Positions 1-12,916 of a stretch of DNA of 64,000 bases are shown piece after piece. The position numbers and the translations under genes are program-made. The stretch comes from Loxodes magnus (taxonomy: Eukaryota; Ciliophora; Karyorelictea; Loxodida; Loxodidae). The notes under the pieces were generated by a model that had not been told where the DNA came from, searched no databases, and worked only from the letters and a program-made list of their open reading frames with translations. The stretch spans positions 1 to 64,000 of the forward strand of contig CAMPDV010001270.1 in the NCBI GenBank assembly GCA_946699065.1, in the 5' to 3' direction. Position 1 is the first letter of the stretch, and every line of letters begins with the position of its first letter.

Positions 1-3000
1 AGCATGCTCCTTAAAACTGAAATTCTATCTTTTTTTCTTACTTTTTTTCTTCACTTTTCAAAATACTTAGTACTTCTTTTAACTTAAAACATACTCCTTA
101 AAACTGAAATTCTATCTTCTTTTCTTACTTTACTTCTTAACTTTTCAAAATACTTATTACTTCTCAAAGCATACTCCTTAAAACTGAAATTCTTTCTTTT
201 TTTCTTACTTTACTTCTTCACTTTTCTAATTATTTAGTAATTCTTTTAACTCAAAGCATGCTCCTTAAAAATGAAATTCTATCTTCTTTTCTTACTTTAC
301 TTCTTCACTTTTCGATTATTTAGTAATTCTTTTAACTCAAAGCATGCTCCTTAAAACAGAAATTCTATCTTCTTTTCTTACTTTACTTCTTCACTTTTCT
401 ATCTATTTAGTATCTCTTTTAACTCAAAGCATTCTCCTTAAAACTGGAATCATCTTCTTTTCTTACTTTACTTCTTCACTTTTCTAATTATTTAGTAATT
501 CCTTTAACTTAAAACATGCTCCTTAAAACTGGAATCGTCTTCTTTTCTTACTTTACATCTTAACTTTTCAAAATACTTATTACTTCTCAAAGCATACTCC
601 TTAAAACTGAAATTCTGTCTTCTTTTCTTAATTTACTTCTTCACTTTTCTAATTATTTAGTGAATCTTTTAACTGAAATCATACTCCTTAAAACTGAAAT
701 ACTATCTTCTTTTCTTACTTTACTTCTTCACTTTTCTAATTATTTAGTAATTCTTTTAACTCAAAGCATGCTCCTTAAAACAGAAATTCTATCTTCCTTC
801 ATTACTTTACTTCTTCACTTTTCTAATTATTTAGTAATTCTTTTAACTCAAAGCATGCTCCTTAAAACAGAAATTCTATCTTTTTTTCTTACTTTACTTC
901 TTCACTTTTCAAAATACTTAGTACTTCTTTTAACTTAAAACATACTCCTTAAAACTGAAATTCTATCTTCTTTTCTTACTTTACTTCTTAACTTTTCAAA
1001 ATACTTATTACTTCTCAAAGCATACTCCTTAAAACTGAAATTCTTTCTTCTTTTCTTACTTTACTTCTTCACTTTTCTAATTATTTAGTAATTCTTTTAA
1101 CTCAAAGCATGCTCCTTAAACCAGAAATTCTATCTTTTTTTCTTACTTTACTTCTTCACTTTTCGAAATACTTATTACTTCTCAAAGCATACTCCTTTAA
1201 ACTGAAATTCTATCTTCTTTTCTTACTTTACTTCTTCACTTTTCTAATTAATTAGTAATTCTTTTAACTCAAAGCATGCTCCTTAAAAATGAAATTCTAT
1301 CTTCTTTTCTTACTTTACTTCTTCACTTTTCTAATTATATAGTAATTCTTTTAACTCAAAGCATGCTCCTTAAAACTGAAATACTATCTTCTTTTCTTAC
1401 TTTACTTCTTCACTTTTCAAAATACTTAGTACTTCTTTTAACTTAAAACATACTCCTTAAAACTGGAATCGTCTTCTTTTCTTACTTTACATCTTAAAAT
1501 TTCAAAATACTTATTACTTCTCAAAGCATACTTCTTTAAACTGAAATTCTATCTTCTTTTCTTACTTTACTTCTTCACTTTTCTAATTATTTAGTAATTC
1601 TTTTAACTCAAAGCATGCTCCTTAAAAATGAAATTCTATCTTCTTTTCTTACTTTACTTCTTCACTTTTCTAATTATATAGTAATTCTTTTAACTCAAAG
1701 CATGCTCCTTAAAACTGAAATTCTATCTTCTTTTCTTACTTTACTTCTTCACTTTTCAAAATACTTAATACTTCTTTTAACTTAAAACATACTCCTTAAA
1801 ACTGGAATCGTCTTCTTTTCTTACTTTACTTCTTCACTTTTCAAAATACTTAGTACTTCTTTTAACTTAAAACATACTCCTTAAAACTGGAATCGTCTTC
1901 TTTTCTTACTTATCTTCTTAACTTTTCAAAATACTTATTACTTCTCAAAGCATACTCCTTAAAACTGAAATTCTTTCTTCTTTTCTTACTTTACTTCTTC
2001 ACTTTTCTAATTATTTAGTAATTCTTTTAACTCAAAGCATGCTCCTTAAAAATGAAATTCTATCTTCTTTTCTTACTTTACTTCTTCACTTTTCTAATTA
2101 TATAGTAATTCTTTTAACTCAAAGCATGCTCCTTAAAACTGAAATTCTATCTTCTTTTCTTACTTTACTTCTTCACTTTTCAAAATGCTTAGTACTTCTT
2201 TTAACTTAAAACATACTCCTTAAAACTGGAATCGTCTTCTTTTCTTACTTATCTTCTTAACTTTTCAAAATACTTATTACTTCTCAAAGCATACTCCTTA
2301 AAACTGAAATTCTTTCTTCTTTTCTTACTTTACTTCTTCACTTTTCTAATTATTTAGTAATTCTTTTAACTCAAAGCATGCTCCTTAAAAATGAAATTCT
2401 ATCTTCTTTTCTTACTTTACTTCTTCACTTTTCTAATTATATAGTAATTCTTTTAACTCAAAGCATGCTCCTTAAAACTGAAATTCTATCTTTTTTCTTA
2501 CTTTACTTCTTCACTTTTCAAAATACTTAGTACTTCTTTTAACTTAAAACATACTCCTTAAAACTGAAATTCTATCTTCTTTTCTTACTTACTTCTTAAC
2601 TTTTCAAAATACTTATTACTTCTCAAAGCATACTCCTTAAAACTGAAATTCTTTCTTCTTTTCTTACTTTACTTCTTCACTTTTCTAATTATTTAGTAAT
2701 TCTTTTAACTCAAAGCATGCTCCTTAAAAATGAAATTCTATCTTCTTTTCTTACTTTACTTCTTCACTTTTCAAAATACTTAGTACTTCTTTTAACTTAA
2801 AGCATACTCCTTAAAACTGGAATCGTCTTCTTTTCTTACTTATCTTCTTCACTTTTCTAATTATATAGTAATTCTTTTAACTCAAAGCATGCTCCTTAAA
2901 ACTGAAATACTATCTTCTTTTCTTACTTTACTTCTTAACTTTTCAAAATACTTATTACTTCTCAAAGCATACTCCTTAAAACTGAAATTCTTTCTTCTTT

Positions 3001-6000
3001 TCTTACTTCACTTCTTCACTTTTCTAAATACTTATTACTTCTCTTTAGCACTCAAAGCATGCTCCTTAAAACTGAAATTCTATCTTCTTTTCTTACTTTT
3101 TACTTCTTCACTTTTAAAAATACTTAGTACTTCTTTTACTTCTCAAAGCATACTCCTTAAAACTGAAATTCTATCTTCTTTTCTTACTTTACTTCTTCAC
3201 TTTTCTAAAATACTTATTACTTCTCAAAGCATACTCCTTAAAACTGAAACTTTTTTTCTTTACTTTCTTCTTTTCTTACTTTACTTCTTCACTTTTCTAA
3301 ATACTTATTACTTCTCAAAGCATACTCCTTAAAACTGAAATTCTATCTTCTTTTCTTACTTTACTTCTTCACTTTTCTAAATACTTATTACTTCTCAAAG
3401 CATACTCCTTTAAACTGAAATTCTATCTTCTTTTCTTACCTTACTTCTTCACTTTTCTAATTATTTAGTATCTCTTTTAACTCAAAGCATGCTCCTTAAA
3501 AATGAAATTCTATCTTCTTTTCTTACTTTACTTCTTCACTTTTCAAAATACTTAGTACTTCTTTTAACTTAAAACATACTCCTTAAAACTGGAATCGTCT
3601 TCTTTTCTTACTTATCTTCTTCACTTTTCTAATTATATAGTAATTCTTTTAACTCAAAGCATGCTCCTTAAAACTGAAATACTATCTTCTTTTCTTACTT
3701 TACTTCTTAACTTTTCAAAATACTTGTTACTTCTCAAAGCATGCTCCTTAAAACTGAAATTCTATCTTCTTTTCTTACTTTACTTCTTCACTTTTCTAAT
3801 TATATAGTAATTCTTTTAACTCAAAGCATGCTCCTTAAAACTGAAATACTATCTTCTTTTCTTACTTTACTTCTTTACTTTTCAAAATACTTAGTACTTC
3901 TTTTAACTCGAAGCATGCTCCTTAAAACTGGAATCGTCTTCTTTTCTTACTTTACATCTTAAAATTTCAAAATACTTATTACTTCTCAAAGCATGCTACT
4001 TAAAACTGAAATACTATCTTCTTTTCTTACTTTACTTCTTCACTTTTCTAAATACTTAGTACTTCTTTTAACTCAAAGCAGACTCCTTAAAACTGGAATC
4101 GTCTTCTTTTCTTACTTTACTTCTTAACTTTTCAAAATACTTATTACTTCTCAAAGCATACTCCTTAAAACTGAAATTCTATCTTCTTTTCTTACTTTAC
4201 TTCTTCACTTTTCTAATTATTTAGTGAATCTTTTAACTTTAAACATACTCCTTAAAACTGGAATCGTCTTCTTTTCTTACTTTACTTCTTAACTTTTCAA
4301 AATACTTATTACTTCTCAAAGCATACTTCTTTAAACTGAAATTCTATCTTCTTTTCTTACTTTACTTCTTCACTTTTCTAATTATTTAGTAATTCTTTTA
4401 ACTCAAAGCATGCTCCTTAAAAATGAAATTCTATCTTCTTTTCTTACTTTACTTCTTCACTTTTCTAATTATATAGTAATTCTTTTAACTCGAAGCATGC
4501 TCCTTAAAACTGAAATTCTATCTTCTTTTCTTACTTTACTTCTTCACTTTTCAAAATACTTAGTACTTCTTTTAACTTAAAACATACTCCTTAAAACTGG
4601 AATCGTCTTCTTTTCTTACTTTACTTCTTCACTTTTCAAAATACTTAGTACTTCTTTTAACTTAAAACATACTCCTTAAAACTGGAATCGTCTTCTTTTC
4701 TTACTTATCTTCTTAACTTTTCAAAATACTTATTACTTCTCAAAGCATACTCCTTAAAACTGAAATTCTGTCTTCTTTTCTTACTTTACTTCTTCACTTT
4801 TCTAATTATTTAGTAATTCTTTTAACTCAAAGCATGCTCCTTAAAAATGAAATTCTATCTTCTTTTCTTACTTTACTTCTTCACTTTTCTAATTATATAG
4901 TAATTCTTTTAACTCAAAGCATGCTCCTTAAAACTGAAATTCTATCTTCTTTTCTTACTTTACTTCTTCACTTTTCAAAATACTTAGTACTTCTTTTAAC
5001 TTAAAACATACTCCTTAAAACTGGAATCGTCTTCTTTTCTTACTTATCTTCTTAACTTTTCAAAATACTTATTACTTCTCAAAGCATACTCCTTAAAACT
5101 GAAATTCTTTCTTCTTTTCTTACTTTACTTCTTCACTTTTCTAATTATTTAGTAATTCTTTTAACTCAAAGCATGCTCCTTAAAAATGAAATTCTATCTT
5201 CTTTTCTTACTTTACTTCTTCACTTTTCAAAATACTTAGTACTTCTTTTAACTTAAAACATACTCCTTAAAACTGGAATCGTCTTCTTTTCTTACTTATC
5301 TTCTTCACTTTTCTAATTATATAGTAATTCTTTTAACTCAAAGCATGCTCCTTAAAACTGAAATTCTATCTTCTTTTCTTACTTTACTTCTTCACTTTTC
5401 AAAATACTTAGTACTTCTTTTAACTTAAAACATACTCCTTAAAACTGGAATCGTCTTCTTTTCTTACTTATCTTCTTCACTTTTCTAATTATATAGTAAT
5501 TCTTTTAACTCAAAGCATGCTCCTTAAAACTGAAATACTATCTTCTTTTCTTACTTTACTTCTTAACTTTTCAAAATACTTGTTACTTCTCAAAGCATAC
5601 TCCTTAAAACTGAAATTCTTTCTTCTTTTCTTACTTTACTTCTTCACTTTTCTAATTATTTAGTAATTCCTTTAACTCAAAGCATACACCTTAAAACAGA
5701 AATTCTATCTTCCTTCATTACTTTACTTCTTCACTTTACTAATTATTTAGTAATTCCTTTAACTCGAAGCATGCTCCTTAAAACTGAAATTCTATCTTTT
5801 TTTCTTACTTTACTTCTTCACTTTTCTAATTATTTAGTAATTCCTTTAACTCAAAGCATGCTCCTTAAAACTGAAATTCTATCTTTTTTTCTTACTTTAC
5901 TTCTTCACTTTTCTAATTATTTAGTAATTCCTTTAACTCAAGGCATACTCCTTAAAACTGAAATTCTATCTTCTTTTCTTACTTTACTTCTTCACTTTCA

Positions 6001-6600
6001 AAATACTTAGTAATTCTTTTAACTTAATGCATACTACTTAAAATTGGAATCATCTTCTTTTCTTACTTTACTTCTTCACTTTTCAAAACACTTATTACTT
6101 CTCAAAGCATACTCCTTAAAACTCAAATTCTAGTTTATTTTCTTACTTTAATTCTTCACTTTCAAAGTACTTAGTACTTCTTTTAACTCAAAGCATGCTC
6201 CTTAAAACTGAAATTCTATCTTCCTTTCATACTTTACTTCTACACTTTTTCAAATACTTTTTTTTAATCTCAAAGCATACTCCTTTAAATGAAATTCTTT
6301 CTTCATTTCTTACTTTACTTCTTCACTTTTCAAAATATTTCATTTAGCTCAAAGCATACTTAAAACTTAAGCTCTATCTTCCTTTCTTACATTACTTAAA
6401 TATGCTTGAAATACCTATATCTTTCTTTTCAATACATATTCCTCAAACCTAAATTCTTTCTTCTTTTCTTACTTTAATTCTTTACTTTTTTAAAAATTTA
6501 TAACTTTTTTTATTTATAAGCGTATTCCTTCAAACGTAAATTCATTCATCTTTTCTTACTTTACTTCTTTACTTATGTTTTATCTCAGATCATCTTACTT
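1..6600. repeat. minisatellite array, about 75 units of 78-88 bp
   Basis: Head-to-tail repeats built around the core GCATGCTCCTTAAAACTGAA followed by a T/C-rich stretch (ATTCTATCTTC, TTTTCTTACTTTACTTC) and a variable joint. Two unit types alternate: about 88 bp with the joint TTAGTAATTCTTTTAACTC, and about 78 bp with the shorter joint TTATTACTTCTC. Higher-order runs of three to five units recur, for example around 1.3-2.5 kb and 4.3-5.5 kb. Units decay toward 6.0-6.6 kb. Some units are 87 bp, a multiple of three, so short leucine-rich frames run through them. I treat these as by-products, not genes. A single decayed unit lies near 49.65-49.76 kb. Confidence 0.95.
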
Positions 6601-6784
6601 TTGCCACATTTCTTTTTTTTTCTTTATTTTTCTTTATTTCACTATGAATTCAATCTAATTTTTTATACTTGTTTTTTTTTATTAACTTTATTTTTTAATA
6701 AAAACGTTTCTTTTAACTTCTTGTTTCGCTTTTCTTCATTTTGCAAAAAATTATATATTATACTTTTCTTAAAATCTATTTTTA

Positions 6785-7077
6785 AACTTAATGTATTCCA
6801 GACTGCGATTTCTTGCAGTTTACGATCCCAGCACTTCCTTCATTGGATATCGTGGATATCTTTTGCATTCGAAAAGCAGCTGCCAGGGAGCTCCATCGCT
6901 CTGGGCAGCCAGGCTTCAAGCCTCTACCAGGAGTGGATAATCAAGAGGAAGACGTTCCCTTGCAAAGTTTTACTTTGACCAGGGACTTTCTCACTTCAGG
7001 AAAGGAACTTGTTCCTAGCCATAAAACCAGTAAGTATGATCTAGAAGGTCAATCTCTGCTCCCACCATCTTTTTAAT
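6785..7077 (+). mobile_element. SINE-like family 1, copy 1
   Basis: About 290 bp of mixed-composition DNA, far richer in G+C than its surroundings, lying just right of the minisatellite array. It shares long blocks with 11640-11946, 49432-49645 and the reverse strand of 39425-39735, including GGAGCTCCATCGCT, CAGGCTTCAAGCC, GACCAGGGACTTTCTCA and GGAACTTGTTCCTAGCCATA. All full copies end in CTCCCACCATCTTTTTAATTATCA or a decayed form. The GGCTTCAAGCC stretch loosely resembles a Pol III B box, but I cannot confirm a promoter. Short, dispersed and non-coding, so SINE-like. Confidence 0.7.
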
Positions 7078-7380
7078 TATCATTTCTTACTTTTCTTAGC
7101 ATATTTTTATTTTATTTATTTTATCATTATTTTTGAAATATTCTTTCTTAGTAAATTATTTTTTGTTTTTTTTTGTATTTCAAAATCTTTTTTCTTCTTT
7201 TAATAACTCTAAAAATCAAAATATTTCATTACCTAAAAACCAAAAAAATTAGCACAACCCAAAATCAAAACATTTCGAAACCAAAATCAAAAATTATATC
7301 CTTCATCTTTTTTAATCCCATTTTTTCTCAAAACCCTTTTATATTTTGAAACTTTTTTTTGAAAATTTGTTCCTTTCTGA
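7076..7380. other. gap, T-rich, no gene seen
   Basis: T-rich sequence between the first SINE-like copy and the start of repeat block A. I see no coding region or RNA gene in it. Confidence 0.5.
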
Positions 7381-7382
7381 CC

Positions 7383-7850
7383 TTTATCTATCCCGATTTC
7401 CCCCAGTTTGTTCCGTCCGAAAAAAGTCTTGTAGTGTAAAATGCTGAGCAAAAAAACAAAATTACATTTTTCACGATTTAATGCTTTAAATACTCTTATT
7501 CGACTTTCATTTAGCTCTAAAAATCAAAAAAAAAAACCAAAACCCAATTTTAAAATTTTTGTCATGCACCAAAATCGAAAATTTTCAAATTGAAAAAAAT
7601 AAAAACTTGCAAAACCAAAACTTAAATCTTCAAAACCAAAACCAAAACCAAAATCAAAGGTTTTCAAAACCAATATCAAAAAAAATAGTCACAATTTTTT
7701 TTATTCTCATTTTTTTCAAAATCCTTTTATACTTTAAAATTTTTTCTTAAAAAAATTTATTCCTTTCTGTCCCTCTACTTATCCCGAAATCCCCCAGCTT
7801 GTTCCGTCCCAACTCACCCCTATAGTGTAAAACGCTGAGCAAAAAAAGGC
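7383..7850. repeat. twice-repeated hairpin motif with CCAAAA tract (block A)
   Basis: Two copies of a motif of about 70 bp, at about 7385-7460 and 7780-7850, lie about 390 bp apart. Each has ATCCCG, CCCCCAG, TTGTTCCGTCC, then AGTGTAAAA and GCTGAGCAAAAAAA. Between them is a run of CCAAAA/CCAAAACCAAA steps. The same arrangement occurs at 37208-37690 and 50560-51035. In the other blocks the motif reads GCTCAGCGTTTTACACTATA then GGGCTGAG, so CTCAGC and GCTGAG can pair as a hairpin. Function unknown. Confidence 0.7.
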
Positions 7851-8009
7851 TTTCACACTTTTTGCCATTTTCAGGGCTTCTATCTCATGCTAATTTAATC
7901 TGCTACACATTCAAATGCAGTATTCTACATTTCTCCTATCGAAAAATTACATTATACAACTTGAAAATAATAACAAACATAATTAAATTTTATAACAAAT
8001 TAAAAAAAA

Positions 8010-8430
8010 CTTTGCGCTAGCACGCAACTCAAAAAATATTCTAAAACTATTATATAAAATTAAAAATTTTCTTACCTCTAGTACATTACTCAAAAATATC
8101 AGACATTAGAAAAAATAAATTATTTAGCTGTGTATATATCTCAAAAATTTAAATATTTTTGACTCTAACACATACTTCAAAAATTTCAGACATTAGAAAA
8201 AATAAATTTTTTAGCTGAGCATATACCTTAAAATTTTTATAACACCGGAAAAATTGAAATTTTTTTAACTCTAGTTCTTACTTTAAAAATTTTCATAACA
8301 CTTTAAAATTAAAAATTTTTATCGCTAATATAGATTTTAAAAAATTATAACACTCGGAAATTTAAAATTTTTTTAACTCCTGTATGCACTTCGAAAATTT
8401 TTCAACACAATAAAATTAAAAATTTCTCCA
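8010..8430. repeat. degenerate minisatellite of about 60-70 bp units
   Basis: Several imperfect units contain AAAAATTT, AACAC or GACATTAGAAAAA, and ACTCTAG steps, for example ATTTCAGACATTAGAAAAA twice near 8095 and 8185. The matching places at 36890-37020 and 51240-51360 hold only about two units, so the array has expanded here or contracted there. Confidence 0.6.
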
Positions 8431-8792
8431 ACACTTGATTTTAAAATTAAATTAAAAAAAATATTAATAAAAATAACTAAGTTCAGAAAAAAAATTAGGA
8501 AAAATTACGAAATTTAAAAAATTTTTAACTTTACTTGTAATAATAATATTAAAAGTAAGAACATACTTAATTAGAATAAATACTTAGCAAAATGCAAAAT
8601 GTAAAATTTAAAATTAAATAGTTTAAATAGTTTAACTCCATAATAGATCACCTGATGTATCTCTACTTGTCCTCAGCACTAATTATAATATTAACCATTA
8701 CGCAATTCTAAAATCTTAATCCATAGTCAGCATATACTTTGCTCCAGTCAGTCTATATAATTAATAGTTGTTAGAATTGAACTTACCTACTA

Positions 8793-11241
8793 TTAACTAT
8801 TAGTATCTACTCCATTCAATAACCTTCCTATATTCCATCTTCTACTGACATAGTCTTCAGTTGAACTTCCTTCCCACTTATCACCTGTACTCGATACCAA
8901 CCAGTTGCTGTCCTTAGATAACGATAAACTTCCTGCATAGTCAGAATTATCTAAGACACATACACATTGCCCATTATTGATATTTCATATTCTTATTGAC
9001 TTGTCCTTAGATCCAGATAAGATATACTTGTTGTTATTCGAGAATATTACCGAAAAGACAGAATCAGTATGTCCCGATAAGGTTCTTATACATTATTATG
9101 TTCTTGAGTTTCATAAACGAATAGTTTTGTCATCCGATCCAGATATGATGTAAGTGGAATCACTAGATATTGCCACAGCATTTACATAACCTGTGTGACC
9201 ACTCATGGTCTTACAGGTACCTGTCTTGACGTCCCATAGTCTCACCGTATAATCTACACTTCCCGATACGATGAACTCTGAATCACTGGATATAGCCACA
9301 GATGATACATAACTAGTGTGACCACTCATGGTCTTACAGGTACCTGTCTTGACGTCCCATAGTCTCACCGTATTATCATGACTTCCCGATACGATGAACT
9401 CTGAATCACTGGATATAGCCACAGATGATACATAACTAGTGTGACCACTCATGGTCTTACAGGTATCTGTCTTGACGTCCCATAGTCTCACCGTCTCATC
9501 ATCACTTCCCGATACGATGAACTCTGAATCACTGGATATAGCCACAGTATATACATAACTAGTGTGACCACTCATGGTCTTACAGGTACCTGTCTTGATA
9601 TTGTAAAGTCTTAGAGTTTTGTCGTATGATCCAGAGACTATTAAGTTAGCGTCTGAGGAGATGCCAACCGATGTGACTGAATCTGTGTGTCCAGTGAAAG
9701 TTTGAGGGTGTTCAGATGAGATTGAGGTTAGATTGACGTTGGAGAAGTCACAGTTGATGAACTTGATGTTGCGTAGGTTAGCTTATGTTAGGTCGGAATT
9801 ATTGAATTTGCAGGAGGTGAAGGTTGTGTCTGAGAGGTCTGAGTTAGATAGGTCAAAATTTTCGAAACTTTGATTATTGAAATGAAAGTTCATAAAATTT
9901 AACAATGTTAGGATGTTAGAGCCTATTTATGATACTCCTTATTGAGTTTTACATAGCATCAAAATCTAATTTAACTTGTCTTGAATTTATTTGTCAGTTA
10001 CTTATGGTAACTTTAACAAAATTTGATTTTAGCTAATCAAACCTGGTTTATTTAGAGGGTTATATTTCAACGTTGATATATTGAAATTCTCTTCCTTTAT
10101 TTGAATCAAGAACTAATTTAAATTTTCGAACGTTAAATTTGAGAAATCTTATATTACGTACTTGATCAAGTTCTATTACTCTTAACATACTTAAATTACT
10201 TGAATTTCATTCTTAAAATCATTCTACAGTTTTACTAATCTTTACTCTAAGGCTTAGACTAACTCTCTAGTTTATACTATTTATTTTTCCTTTTAAAATA
10301 TATCTAGTTTAACTAAAGAATTTTAGACCTGAACTTATTCTTATCTTTAATGTTAATCAATTGTTTGATCTTAATATTATTGCTGGTTAATCAAACTTTC
10401 TTATTTAATTTGATGGTCATTATTTTTTGCGCTTGCTTACCCTTATTATTGAACAACATGTTTTGATACTTAAAAACATCCTCTTATCACTTTAAATTGC
10501 TTGAAATACTTTTCTACTAACTAGTCTGCCTTATTCAATGTTAAGTACTACCCATTGTGAATTCTCTCCTAAATATGTAAACAGATTGAACATACATGTC
10601 TGAATATTATTTCTTAAAGTTTACAAGTCTATTTGCTAACTTAAATTTTTCTTAAGATTTTCTATCTCTCGCAATATTTACTAAAATTATTCTTGAGCTT
10701 ACCCATTTTGTCCTTAGTTTTATTGTTACTAACTCGTCGCTAAGGTCTATTACTATTACACTTGATTTGTGGCTTGAAGAGTAGCTAAACGATTCAATAA
10801 ATTCTTTATTTCACTGTTGCTTAGAGAAAGTGAATTGATTAAAGTCTTGAATACTTACTGAACCGATAACGACTGGATATGTTTTATAAGTTGATCACTG
10901 TCGTATATTATCTTTTTTATCATATTAACTTAATTCTATTTCTAATCATATTAGTCCTATAACCACTTGAGCTACTCATTGATTTGTACTTGATCAATTA
11001 TTGTTTCTTACTACTGTTGAGGTACTTCTTAAAGAACTTGTTATTAAACTAGATGTCCTTGTAACTCTTCAGGATTAATGTTAAAGACTTAGTTGTGTTT
11101 TATGCATTTTATTTCTTAAATAAACTAAAAAACTGCTTTAAGACAAATTAAACATGAAATGCAACCACATGGTATTTGCTTAGACAGTCGCTTGTCTTAA
11201 TCAAATTGCTTTTTACAATTTGGACATTGATTGCTATCCAT
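8793..11241 (-). CDS. RING-like / coiled-coil / WD40 protein, copy A (one frameshift)
   Basis: Third paralogue of the genes at 33384-35711 and 51720-54161. It starts at an ATG in the same context and opens with a zinc-finger of RING type (CPNC, then CGC-x2-C-x2-C). A glutamine- and lysine-rich helical middle follows, then pentapeptide-like repeats and seven WD40 repeats. Three of these repeats are nearly identical 123-bp units with [20 protein letters not shown] and TVRLWDV. The reading uses TAA/TAG as Gln and TGA as Trp. At the RLW position near 9110 this copy has TGA where both paralogues have TGG. Start and end are out of phase by one base; compared with copy B an extra base lies near 10545-10555, so this copy may be a young pseudogene. 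It ends in TAA TAG TAG, as copy B does. Confidence 0.85.
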
Positions 11242-11639
11242 TTATAAATATTAAAAAACAATTTAGTATATAGAAACTAATTATATTGAAATAAAAATTG
11301 ATAAATTATTTTTATTATTTAAAAAAAAGATTGAACATAAAAAAATTTAAACTTAAAAAAAAATTAAGATAGAATTTAAAAATTTAAATGTTATTACAAA
11401 TAATTTAGTATTTTGAATAAAAAAAAATTAAAATTAAAATTAAAAAAAATTATAAAAATAAAACTAAAATGTAAATAATTAAAAGATCCGTTCTAAGATA
11501 TAATATAAGAATACTCTAAAAATATTATAATTAAGAGAAAAAATAAAGATCTTAGATACTATAAAAAAATAAAATTGCAATACATAATGATAATACAATA
11601 ATAAATTAAGTACAAAGAGATAAAAAAATTTAATTAATT

Positions 11640-11946
11640 AATTTGAACTAAAAAAGTTTTTGGACCGGAAGCTCCTTTCCGATTGCACGACCCGACGCTC
11701 TCTTTTTATGGAATAACGGGGATATCCTGTTGTGCTCCAGGCACAGCTGCTAGGGAACTTCATCGCTATGAGCAGCCAGACTTCAAGCCCCTACCAAGAG
11801 CGGATGATCTCAAAGACAGCGTTCCCTTCAGAAAATGACTCAGACCAAGGACTTTCTCAGGGACAGGAAAGGAACTTGTTCCTAGCCATAAAACTAGAAA
11901 GTGTTGTTTCGAAGGTCATTCTCAGCTCCCACCATCTTTTTAATTA
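11640..11946 (+). mobile_element. SINE-like family 1, copy 2
   Basis: This copy shares GGGATATCCTGTTGT, GAACTTCATCGCTATGAGC, GACTTCAAGCCCCTACC and GGAACTTGTTCCTAGCCATA with the other family members. It interrupts block A: the aligned place near 54540 in block C runs straight from the A+T-rich flank into the family 2 SINE. The 5' side carries GAACTAAAAAAGTTTTTGG, also seen beside the copies at 39.7 and 49.4 kb, which probably belongs to the element. Confidence 0.75.
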
Positions 11947-11971
11947 TCATAAAAAAATTTAAATAACTAAA

Positions 11972-12372
11972 AATTATTAGCACTTCTTTTACGCAGCACT
12001 TTTATAATTAATATTTCATATTAAGAAAAATGTTTATGAGCTTCTTGTTATAATTTTATTATCATAATGAGATACGTCACCTTCAATAAATCGGAAATCT
12101 TTTTTTATTAAAGATGAATCTCGAATTTTTAATTAAATATATTTGTCTTTTTGAAAGCAAAAATTTGAATAAGAATGATTATTAAGTCATCATTAGGCAC
12201 GTAAAGCAAAACGTTTAGATATCTTGTGAATATTCTCAAAAAAGTTAGGCTTATCTCTTCTTAACTTGTCCTCCCTTTCCTGTGGTGACATTTATTATGA
12301 GAGATTACTTGCAATGTAGTATACACTTCACCAAATTTTCAATGGTTCTCCTGACAACTATTTGCATCCATT
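11972..12372 (-). mobile_element. SINE-like family 2, diverged copy in block A
   Basis: It aligns with 54543-54958 and 32597-33010 at the same place relative to the WD40 gene. It keeps AGATACGTCACCTTCAATAA, CTTATCTCTTC and GAGATTACTTGCAATGTAGT. Its tail hairpin (TACGCAGCACTTTTATAA) is decayed. It was present before the WD40 block was copied. Confidence 0.75.
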
Positions 12373-12916
12373 TTTTTAATACAAAAATTATTAAGGAAAT
12401 TAAAAAAATTATAACTATCAACAAAAACATATTATAAATCAATTGATCTATGAAAAAATATTTGTACATATATTCGATGAGAAATGTTTAAAGTAAATAT
12501 ATAAATTAAACAACAAATGTTGGATAAAATCAAAAACATCTTTTATAAACCTCATATGTTATAAGAATAAGTATGAAAATACTATACTTATAATCACGTC
12601 ATCTTTTAAAATATAATATTCTTATTAAACTTAACAATAACTTCCCAATGAACTAGAAAAAAAAACATGAAATGCTTCTTAAATATTCGAAACTTTAATA
12701 TTATAGAATAAGCTTAAAACATAAAAAATAGCCAAATGTAACGAGAAGTCGAAGAAATTACAACTTAAAAAAAGTACAAAAATAAACAGATAGTTTAATT
12801 CATGTTTAACTTACATTAAGAATTTATAAAGACTAATAGCTGACTAAATAAAAACTTAAAACTTAAACTAAACTAAAATAGTCTGGTGACATCTTTAATT
12901 GTTAGAATTACTTCTT

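Larger units (their letters stand above)
7383..12860. repeat. repeat block A, third copy of the WD40 module
   Basis: This segment aligns along most of its length with 32.1-38.0 kb (reverse complement) and 50.3-55.5 kb (same orientation). All three copies carry the same order: a twice-repeated hairpin motif, an A+T-rich minisatellite, the RING/WD40 gene, a family 2 SINE and an A+T-rich flank. Block A is more diverged than the two inverted-repeat arms are from each other, so it looks like the older duplication. Unlike the others it has a family 1 SINE inserted at 11640-11946. Confidence 0.8.

Noticed and set aside
660-938. Leucine-rich frames in the minisatellite (also at 2889, 3741 and 5771)
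   Set aside because: They simply reflect 87-bp units being a multiple of three. They end wherever a unit of another length occurs, and no domain or start context supports them.
7559-7750. Gln/Asn-rich short ORF
   Set aside because: Produced by the CCAAAA simple repeat; no codon pattern beyond it.
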